Of a stretch of DNA of 64,000 nucleotides, positions 1 through 10,500 are shown piece after piece; the stretch's first letter is position 1, and each line of letters opens with the position of its first letter. The translations under genes were made by a program, and so were the position numbers. The stretch comes from Candidula unifasciata (lineage: Eukaryota > Mollusca > Gastropoda > Stylommatophora > Geomitridae), in NCBI GenBank assembly GCA_905116865.2, contig CAJHNH020008454.1, positions 709,001-773,000 on the forward strand. The letters run 5' to 3'. The notes under the pieces were generated by a model. The model saw only the letters and a list, made by a program, of their open reading frames with translations. It was not told the DNA's origin and did no database searches.

Positions 1-150
1 CATTATGAACAGAAATTGGGCGTCCAGGTCCAATCATTTCCACACCACTTTTGAATCGTGAATACCACCTGAAAATCTGTGCACCAGATAAACAATTATC
101 CTCGTAAACTTGCACATGGACCCTGACTAGGTCAACAAAATGGCCACTGG
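1..150 (-). pseudogene. mariner-family transposase N-terminal fragment
   Basis: Read on the minus strand, one frame from about 125 down to 1 gives a helix-turn-helix segment with CLSGAQIFRWYSRFKSG followed by GPGRPISV. This is the layout of the N-terminal DNA-binding domain of mariner/SETMAR-type transposases (a C-L-S-x-x-Q-hydrophobic-F-x-W motif, then an RPGRP-like AT-hook). The rest would lie left of the window edge. The neighbouring frame has a stop and the upstream part is not clearly open, so I call it a degraded DNA-transposon copy. What is seen is the motif; the family assignment rests on recalled mariner sequences. Confidence 0.65.
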
Positions 151-469
151 TTCGTTGTATGCTTATCGGGTGGCGATAAAGTGTTGCCAGATCATAGATG
201 AAGGTTGCCTCTTTGGATTCCATGCTTTGCTTCATAGATGGCATTTTTGGTCTTGGCCATAATAAAATCAGTCTTATTACTTAATTTTCGGAACCTTGTA
301 GGAGACATTATAACCAACCTCTCATGGGAACAACTACTAGAAATATCTTGGAGTGATTGCTGCATCAAAGGACTGAGCACGCATGAGAATTGCGCAGTGT
401 GATCAGTTGTGATAACAGCATAATTCTGAGATACCTGGTTTAGTTCCAGCTGCGAGTGATTTGGTAGCA

Positions 470-622
470 GAGTGCTTTGCGTTGCTTTCGACATTGGCAT
501 CTGGAGTCGACCAGTTAAAAAGCAATGACAAACTACTGAACATAATATTTGCCTAGCAAAACGAAACAGCCAAGGAATGCTGAGGTTGGTTGTGCACTGT
601 CCTGAGGGATACACATGAAACT
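470..622 (+). repeat. SINE body, family E
   Basis: It shares a conserved block with copies near 3740-3960 (minus), 32985-33150 and 42425-42790: an AAAGCAATGACAAACTACTG-like string, then TTTGCCTAG, and an ATACACA end. The better copies carry a tRNA-like head in front of this block, so this is a 5'-truncated or diverged tRNA-derived SINE. Confidence 0.5.
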
Positions 623-634
623 TTTGTTGTTGTT

Positions 635-716
635 AAAGCAACATGTTTGTTTGGAGACAGTGGGTCTGTTCTTATTCACTCAGTGGGCTCAGGAACTCAC
701 ATGGGAAGTTTTAAAT
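635..716 (+). repeat. partial copy of repeat family A
   Basis: It matches the end of family A (see 27548-27826): a GCAACATG..TTTGGAGACAGTGGGTCTGTTCTT stretch and a GGAACTCACA end. Confidence 0.5.
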
Positions 717-1152
717 TTGACTGATCTTCAAGCCAAAGTGTTTCTCCTAAACTGATGCTGTCACAGATCAATTCAATACTGATAATGGGTGCCTAGCATC
801 TGGTGGGGGCGGGGGCGGGGAGGAGCAAAGCCATAATCAGTTCTAAATTAAGTTTTAATTACTTGTATTTATACCCATTACGTATTGTCTGAAAATAGAT
901 AACCTTTACATTTAATTTGATTTTTGAGAATCAATGCGACCTGGGCTCATTCATAAATGTCTTCCACTGCAAATTTAAGATGAAGATACTAGTTGTTCCA
1001 GCAGCATGGTGGTTGTATACTCGCTGTAACTGCTCCTTTCAGATGTCTGTCTATGCCAGCCCACAATTAACTCCATGTGCATTTAATATGTTGTTACGCG
1101 CCTCTGCATTATTATTTGAAAGTTGACCATGTGAGTTTATTTTGTTTTTTAG

Positions 1153-1219
1153 AATTGTCCGACAGTTCCTCAGGCGAAGACACAGGACCAACATGGAGAC
1201 ATCACAGGAAATTTGTGAG
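1153..1219 (+). CDS. exon (partial gene), acidic Ser-rich protein
   Basis: The acceptor TTTTTTAG precedes 1153 and the donor GTAGGT follows 1219. The exon is 67 bp, entering after the first base of a codon and leaving with two bases (AG). It reads LSDSSSGEDTGPTWRHHRKF and then V; the split codon completes as Arg with the next exon. Confidence 0.8.
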
Positions 1220-1513
1220 GTAGGTGCAAATGCATTGATGTATGTATTTTTTTTTTTAACCAGTATGTTTTAGTAAGGGAGCTGCTGTAGTGTAGTGGCT
1301 GGACACTCTGGCCCGATGGCCTCGTTCAAATCCACATTGACTCAGTTAAAATAAAAATTTGAAAAATGGTCTTGGTTATGTGGTAAACCCGGCATACAAT
1401 CTGGTACCAGAAAATGTCCTGGTGGGTCCTGTGTGATTGCTGACTACATCACCTATAGAGTGTCAAATGGTCTTAGCAAATAATCATTTATCTGCTGTTC
1501 CAGTGATGTAAAT

Positions 1514-1561
<48 letters not shown>

Positions 1562-4500
1562 GTTGTCATTGATGGAAGCAGAAGCACTAGCACACAGAAC
1601 TCGTCATCTTTTTCTGTTTTCCGCTTCTTGATCAAGTGTTTCTTACTTGTCCCCTCCCCCCCTTTTTGACCAACCCCCTAGTGCTCCTTGAAGTATAATG
1701 TTTGCAATCGAATCATGTGTAACCACTTGCCCGAACCAGACTGGTTTTGGACATTTCACTACTGCCAAGAGGCTCCTGAGAGCTGTCTTTTAAATATGTT
1801 GCTTTTCCCCAGCTTCATTGGGATCTTTTCTCTTAAAGGTAATGTCCAACCCCACCAGGACCATACAAACAGCGATATACACCTGGTGACACAAAGTGCC
1901 ATCATTCAGATGATCATCATCTGGGCATAAGTGCCAGAGACTTTGTTCAACCGCTAGGTTATATTAGGGCCCCTGACAACAGCCTGGCTGGGACTTTAAA
2001 ATAACAAAAAATAACGTCCCGTATTTGGATGGATTTTTATAATCTTTTCTCTTACTGTAATTTGTCATAAAATATACTCTTTAGAATGCATTGTTCTGGC
2101 ATGCAAACCATGGGATAAGGCTAAAAAATTTGATAATCACAGAAAGCTAGAAAAGGCAGGCTTGGCAGAAATGCCTATTCAGATTAGATTCACTGGGTTA
2201 CCTGCACTGTGAAACTACAGTATAGAATACTTCAAGATAATTGATAAAAAGATGCGACTGAGATTTATTTAATTCTGATATTTGTGCATCTCAACAGGCG
2301 GCCATCGAGCCCAGTTGTAATCACAGACCATCCTTATGATGACCATGCATACAGCTCTACAAGAGTGTTGGACGATGATGCACCTTCACCGTCTTCCTCT
2401 TCTTCGATAGATGAGGAATATGATTTTGGAGATGCAGGTCAGTTTTAAAGCTTCATTTATTTGCTGCATTGTTTATGTTGGTAGACAGACAGTAATGTAC
2501 CCTTGTTACACCATTGATGGGTGCATCAGGCATGTGATGCTACACCCATATTTGTATAAACCAGTTGATACTTGATTGTTGATGTGATCAACATCATTTA
2601 CTTCCCCTGGACCTTTCATTGTATCCATTTTACGAGTATGCACAGAAAGACTGGGAGCAGCTTTTGTAATATAGAGTTAGATCAGTGGTAGTTAAACTGT
2701 TTTTTTCCCCCCTCCATGTTTAGAAAAAATAGTAGCTGGCTGAGTGGTCAGCAAGCTGGGCTGTCATTCAGGAGACCCAGGTGTGAATCCTTGGTGAGGT
2801 GAAAGAATTGGTTTTATCAAGGGCAGAGATAATCATTCTTATCTGCTTAGTTCACGGCAAATGCAGTAGCCTTATGGTCTAATTCCCTCACCCTCTGCCT
2901 GGTGCCTGTGTAGAATAGGATGGTTTCAAAGAATTACTAATACAGATTGTAGAAACAGAATCAAACAAGTTTCACTGAATGAAGAGGGTCAGGAAACAGT
3001 GTTCGGTTGGACACATTGAGAAAATAATGAGAATTTTCTTTCGCCAGAGCCCTCTGCACAAAGGAAATAGAGGGAGACCAAAAAAAATTAAAAAAATTGT
3101 AGTAAACAAAAATAATTAAAACATACACACACACACATAAGAGAATTAAAACATTGATGAATAATATGAGGAGGACTTGATGGGAGTTGCTGGAGAGGAC
3201 ACAAGATAGGATGGCTTGGTATGAGTTGAATGATGGTCGATGCTCCAGTGAGGTATAAAGAGCAAAAGATTAACTCATTCATTAATAGTCATCTCACCGT
3301 ATGTCCACTGGTGGCTCCATACTCTATATGCTTTTCTATTAACCCCCCCCCCCCCCCCCCCACACACAAGTTACCCTTTGCCCCTTAGAGTCAGTTGTTA
3401 CTTAAACTCCCTCTGGATCTGAACAATTTTTTCACAGTGAGTTAAAAAAAACAAAGGGAGAAAAAAAAAAGGGGGGGGGGGCATTACTCCCTGTATTTAA
3501 CATTTCTGATGTATAGGCAGGGGATCTTTGAGCTTGGGAATTCAGGACTGTGGAAGAAAATGTTGCCCTTTAAGCTTACCAAGGGCTCGAACTTGTGTCT
3601 TTTGCATGAAGCCTATTTTTCTTGTCTATTCAGCCAGCTGCTCCTCTACTGTAGATACTTACTTAGTCCCTCCTCTTCTAGCTTAGGATGTAGAGGTTTG
3701 AGAGAGGGATCACAACTGCCGTAGATAGATAGTTAGTTAGTTGCATATCCTTTACAGGACATTGCCGAACCAACCCCATAAGTTTTTAACCATTGTGTGG
3801 TTTTTCTAGGCAAAACTACATCCCGTAGTTTGCCATTGCTTTCTGGACGGTCGGCTTCTTGATACCACTGTCGAAACCAATGCAAGGTAGATAACAGATG
3901 CTTAATGATCAGCCAGTTAAATTGATATATGCCCGGGACTGAAAAAAACCGCCAGTGCACACAGCTGTGTGAGTGATTGATTGTGCTCTCTTTCAGTATT
4001 GACTTACTTATTGGAGCAGGCTGAAGAAACAGCTGATGAGTTTTTCAGAGATCTCAGCTCCACAGACTCATATTTTATCAATGGGCATTTTTTGAGTCCG
4101 CATCGTAAGAAAGCAGTTTGCCGACAGCGTGGCTCTTTAACTGTTGTGTTGTTCTTTTGCCTTCAGAATTTGGTTGTTCCAGTTGGCCACTTTCCTTGCA
4201 TTTCTTACTTTGTTTTGTTGTTGTTGTTGCCGTTTTTATTGTTGTTTAAAATACAAGCCGATCCTCGCCGTACCAGGATTTTGATTCCTGCAGTGAGCGG
4301 CTTAGTACACCACACAAAAATAATGTAAATAAGTACTTGTAGCTTGAGACAGCCTGAATAACAAACACATGACTCTTCAGTGGAACATAATGCTTACAGA
4401 TTGGTATATTGTTAAGGCTAAAAGCAAACAGGCATTCGAGGGTGTAGAATAAAAACTTCAAACATGAGGAAATCCAAGATGTCCGCCTCACTGCTAGCAA

Positions 4501-7500
4501 CTGTTCCACACCTCTGTCTTAACAGGAAAACATAGAAACCACTTTACTACAGCAACTTCCGGTTTTCATATGTTTAGTAAATTCAAAATTAGAGTAATAA
4601 TTTCAAAAATCTCTGTATATTTAGCGGTAATTGGCATTATCAGAGTGTTTTTGTGTGTGCAAAAGTTGCAGCATTTTTCTATTAGTTAATTCAGTGTCTT
4701 TTATATGCATCTTGCTGTAATAGGGAGGCATAAGTGTCACAGTAACACAGAGAGAGTTGTCCAATTTTGCCCCTCAAGCCACACAGGTCAAACAAGTTGT
4801 GTGTGTTGAGTCAATTGACATCACAGCATTTGGGGCATTCTCATGTGTGCTCCATCCTCATCTTCAGCAGCCAGCACAGAGTTCCAGTTCTTACGGTACC
4901 GGTTACAATCTTCAGCAACCAGCTCAGAGTTCCAATACTGATAGTACCGGTCACAATCTGGTTATATATCCGTCTTGCCTTTCATCTGAGTGTAGTGAGC
5001 TGGCCAGACCCCCTGGTTACACCCAGTGCCTCATTCTCTCCAGGCCATAATAATCTTCTTTCTCTACTGATTCAGTTGCTTGTTCCCTAAGGGCCTTGAC
5101 CACATCTGCCTTGTCACGTTGTTTGTGTTACTAATTAGAAAACAAAACTAAAAATACCTGACATCTCTACTGTGCTATTGTGTGTGATTTAGTATGTGAA
5201 TACAGAGCTGACATAAAACACACTAGACAAGTTAATGTACCTGCATTCTGAAAATTAATTATGAAGTTTGAAGTGTGAACAACGGATCAACATCATGGCA
5301 CACAGGTAGTAACCCATAAGTGCTCCCTCCATTCGTCTTCTAACTCAAGTCTGAGTCAGAAGAATCTCAACACAGTGCACAGGCTCTGTAGCACCGGCGA
5401 GGATCCTGAAATACTTTGGGTAAATTTTAAACTCCAAATTTTGCCCCTTGAGGCTACTCTTTTCGATTTCCAACTTCCAAGGGATTTTGTTTACGTGAGC
5501 AACATTGCGTACGGGTGTCTGATCTTACTACCCAGAGATCAGGGGGAATTACTAGAAGTCCAAGTCCACAGGAACAAAATCCCAGCCCTAACTGGGGATT
5601 GAACCCGGGATCAGGAGGTTGTGAAAGAAACAATGATGTCATTAACTCTTTGAGTCCTAGGGGGTTTAGCATCACAGGCCCAATGGGTAGTCAAGAGAGG
5701 CGTAAAATCGGCGCATCTTGCATTCATTGGGCTTCTGGGTACTAATCTATGAACGTATGATGCGTTCCGTGGGACCCAAAGAGTTAACTCAGATCAAAGA
5801 GTGTAAAAAAGATGAGAGAAGATGTGGCTCTCTATTTGAATTATAGGGGTCGACACCCACCCCTGTGTAAAACCTCATTTTATCAGGTACCAAATATCTA
5901 AACCTCAAATTCTGGTGACCAGGGGGTGGTGGGGAAATGCAGGCAGATCTGCGAACACTGGGGAGTCACCAACTAGAGAGAGAGATGGCCAGCCACAGAG
6001 GTAGATGGAGGCGGGTAATATATGCATTGGTGGATCTCAGTGATTTTGAATGCTGAAGAAAAAGATATAAACATCATTTCTTCTTCGCATTCACCCGTGG
6101 TAAACTCCAGCAGAAAGTTCAGGCTTTTCAGCCATCTCGGGACTTGAAACTAGTCTCAGAACTTGAGTGTTGCGTGCACATCGGTTTTACAGATCTGACT
6201 TTTTGTGTGTGTGTGTGAAGACTGTTGCTTCTTTACCCCTCAGCCAGATGCACTCCGACTTCAAAGGAAACCCCCAATTAGTCGACTCTTGCAACATGCT
6301 TGTTTGGGAGGCAGTAGGTCTATTCTTGTTTTTCTCCACAATGGGGCCCCAAGAACCCACAAAGGAAATTTACATCATTTGAATTTAAAACTACTATGAG
6401 TTGTTGCTTTTTACTACATTGAATGCCCAGTCATCACCATATATGTTGAAGATGTAACATAGGGTTCTTTAACACTATGTTGCTTGGCAGCCATGGTCTT
6501 GTGAGGATTAAACAAGCTGGCACAGAAACATAGGGCGACCACTGTTGTGCTGATTGATACCAGTGGCACCATTAGTATCGGAACTCTTCGCTGGCCGCTG
6601 AAGATGGGGACAGAGTGCTTATGGGGTGACCACTGTTGTGCTGATTGATACCAGTGGCACCATTAGTATCGGAACTCTTTGCTGGCTGCTGAAGATATGG
6701 ACGGAACGCTTATGGGAATGCCCCGAGTGCTGTGATGTCGGTTCTTGAATCAAATCAAATCAATTAAACCAGTGAATGAATTAATGCAGCATTTATAACT
6801 AGTCTCTGCTGTCTTCCGCTGGCTTGAGAATAAGCTGTACACACATGCTGTGATAGTAACTGACTCAGAGAGCATGTTGAGAAAGGTGAAGACAGGCATG
6901 CTTAGTGCAGAGTGGCAAGCATCACTTCAGAGGTCCCGGGTAGTTAGCATCCTTTGGATATTTTCTCCAGGTCATGCTGGTGTGTTGGGAAATAAGCAGG
7001 CAGGCTCTGCATCACTTACTGGTGAATTGATGTATGACATGCAATTTATTGTGAGGGCCCTTTGGGAACAAGTGAACAGTACGGAGGCGCAGATAGATTT
7101 TTTTCAGTCTACTGAGAATGGCGCTGCGAGGAGTTACCAGGTATCTGACTGACTCTCAGGGGAAGGATGAGACAGATATACAATCAGACGGTTACTGATG
7201 CCATCGGAATTGGAACTCTTTGCTTGCTGCAGAAGATGCAGAACAGAGAACTTCTGGGAGTGTCCGGAGTGCTGTGATGTCGACTCCTGATTTAACATTC
7301 AACAACATTCAATAACTAGGAAGTTGACCAAATGAAAGACACACACACAAATTACAAGTACCATTTTAAACTTCATTAAAAAATAACCCTTTTCTTTGCT
7401 TGAAAAATCAAGAGAATTACTGTTCAGATTTTTGTTGTTGTTTTGTTTTGTTGTGTTCATATTGCATTGGTTGTTGATAAATACATTTTAAATAGTGCAA

Positions 7501-10500
7501 CAAATAATTTATTGCCTAGCCTATTTGGCTGTATCTTAGTGGGTGCATTACTACAGAGTTTACATCAACATACAATGGAGCACAAAACATGAATCCTTTC
7601 TACTTAAAATATGCAAATAATATAGTCCATTAGTACTCTGTACACCGCACCAACAGAAGTCTAAGATTAATATGTTGGAAGTTGTAACATTAACCATGTG
7701 ACGAAGACTCTGGTCTAAATGTTAGCCATCTGTTTTATTATTTCATGAGCCTTACAGTTTACATTTCATGCTTATTCAATCGTACTCTTGGGAAGAGTGC
7801 ACTTGTTACTGTTGTTTCTCACTTTGTATGGAGTGTTTGTTTGTCTCACATTCAGTGCCGCAGAGGGTTCATAGCTGAAATCTTAAGGTCATGCAGGGAT
7901 GATAGAACGAACAAGCAAATAAACGAACAAACTTTATTTCCAAAGGGTTACAAATTGGGCCCGCAGGCCTGTCTGACATTGGGCCTTTCAAAGCACTCAC
8001 TAGTGTTCTAGCTTATAAGATGCAAATTGTGAGGATACTAAGAATGAACTAAAGATGAAAGTGATAAAATAGAAAGAAAAATAAAATATAATATAAACAG
8101 GTTCTTCTTTTTCTTCTTTCGTTCACTTGAAATAGATTATCTATATCTGCAGTGTTGTCTCTAGTATGAACTTCACTATCCTTTTTAATTCATTTAGCGA
8201 CCCGTAAAGTTTGACTTGCACCGATGTTTTCTCTTGGCTAATAAGTTCTAATACGTATAGTGTATGTCTTGTACATTGTCACAAGTGAGAGCTAGAATAA
8301 CTAATACATCTGGCATTTAATATTATTTATCTAGGGCAGTAGCAACAATGATCATACCTAGAAATAGCATAATGCGTATTCACTCTATACCACTGGTTCT
8401 TAACACTTTTTTGGGTCGAACGACCCTTTCACAGAGGTCACCTAAGACCATCGGAAAACAAATATTCATGGAAGTTAATTAAGAACTAGTAACGGAAATA
8501 ATTATGTGTGGGAGTTGCCACAACATGAGGAACTGTATTAAAGGTTTGTGGCATTAGGAAGTTTGAGAACCTCTGCTCTATGGGAAAAGTAATCATCTTT
8601 ACACTTAGCTTTTGCAGAGTTGTCATATTTTTTATTTTTATTTTAAAATCGACATAGGTTCCCAGGGCGACCACTGTTAGGAAGGGAAGTCATTTGGACC
8701 AGGGCTATTCAACAAAGTTTTCTTTACTTGGAGGCCAAGTTTTTAAAACAGGGATTTTCGCGGGCGAGAGTCTCCAGGCTGAACATAGAAAGATCACTAA
8801 AACAATACAAATGGCAGTGATTCGCTGCCACTTACTAGATATCTGTGGGCCGCCAGTTGAACAACCCTGATTTAGTCTGTAGGCTTTGTAACAACCATTT
8901 TGAATTCATTCTCAGTCAGTAATGTATTAAATTAAACCTTCAGTTTTTCATCTAAAATTCTGTTAGTTCTCTTAAATGAGTGTTTCATATAGGGAGTGAT
9001 AGGATACGTTGAGTTGATTATCAAAGAATAACAATTATTTTTAAAACAAACAAACCAGGTGGTTAATGTTGCTATTGTACATAATGGTACAAGGAATTGC
9101 AAGACATATAGAATGCTGGTAAATCATATGTTGGTCCCCCATTCTACACACCAGTACACACTAGCTCACTTCTGATTGGTTGGCCTTGAGACACCCGAAC
9201 TTCACACAAGGTCACGGGAGTATTCCCAATACTGCTGTTATTGTATGTTCTGTATTTTACCATGCCAGCGCTTCTAACACTACAAAAACATTTAGAAACT
9301 GGGTCTAACACACAACACCCCTAGAGAGTGCTGCAACTTATGTCACAGGCAGTTTCTTTCTCGGAATAAAAGGCAAATGCAAGACAACAACAGCGCGCCA
9401 CACCCATAATCTCCACCTTAGTAGACTAGTCTAAAACAAATTTATCAATGGAATGTGAACTACTTCCCGTGGGGGAGACTAACGTTTGTTTAAACAGAAT
9501 GCTTATTGATATGCTGGCCGTGTTCCCATTGTCTGATTTTATACCGATTTTTTTTTTCTCAACAGATGAAGAATGTGATTCTGAGTACCAGTCTGACATG
9601 GACTGGGACAGCGATGACGACAAAGATGACGTTGATGGTGACCTGCCCAACAACAAGAAGCTAAGAATAGATATGCAAGCAGAACGTGAAGAGGCAGCCG
9701 CTATAGAAGAAAATGAGGAAGATGAACAGAAGAAACTCCACGAAGGTGCCAGCGCTTTGCTGAATCTGGCTGGCCTACTCTTGAACCATCACAGCAATAA
9801 TGCCAGTTCAGATGCTGTTGTAGATTCACACATAAAAGACATTCGTGACGAGCAACGACACATAGAGCAGAAAAAGAAAATTAGCAAAAAAGCAAAGAAT
9901 GTTAAGAAATCTCCTGCTTATCAGAAAGAAGAAAAAATGGAACAGAGAAAAAGAAGTGTGAGTAAAAGAAAAAATGCAGGAAGTAATGGGAAGTATGATT
10001 CTGGGGAGTACTCATTGGAAAAACCAGGCAAATCAACAGCAAAAGGGAGATTCTCAAGCTCTGGGTTACAGAACACTGTGAAATCCGAGTCACCTATGTC
10101 GACTGTTGCAGAATCTGAAAAGGTGTCCAGCTCTTCGTCTAAAAGCAAGCCTGTGCAAAGCAGTACAAGTAAGCAGACTGTTGGAAGACGAAAATTAAAA
10201 TTATCAAAGGCGTTTAGTTCATCAACGAAACTGATTTCTTCTGTGACTGCTAAAAACACTACAGATAGCAAGACATTTAAAAATCACACACTCAGTTCTA
10301 AGAGCAAAAAGAATCTTCCTAAAAAGGGCACACCTAAAAGCATACAGCTGAAAAAAGTCAAAGCAGGTGCTGAAAATTGTAGCAAGATCACCACAAGTGA
10401 GTCCTCAGCACATGCTAAAGCAGAAAGCAGTCAAGTGACATCAAGCTCTGATAGTACGAACAATAATGACAGCATTAAAAAAGAAGTTGTGGATGAGGAA

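Noticed and set aside
1453..1635. Poly-proline protein
   Set aside because: The complement of the 47-base G run.
9448..9565. ATG at 9448 as the start of the 481-codon reading
   Set aside because: This part contains the intron's pyrimidine tract and acceptor; upstream exons at 1153 and 2298 join in phase at 9566.
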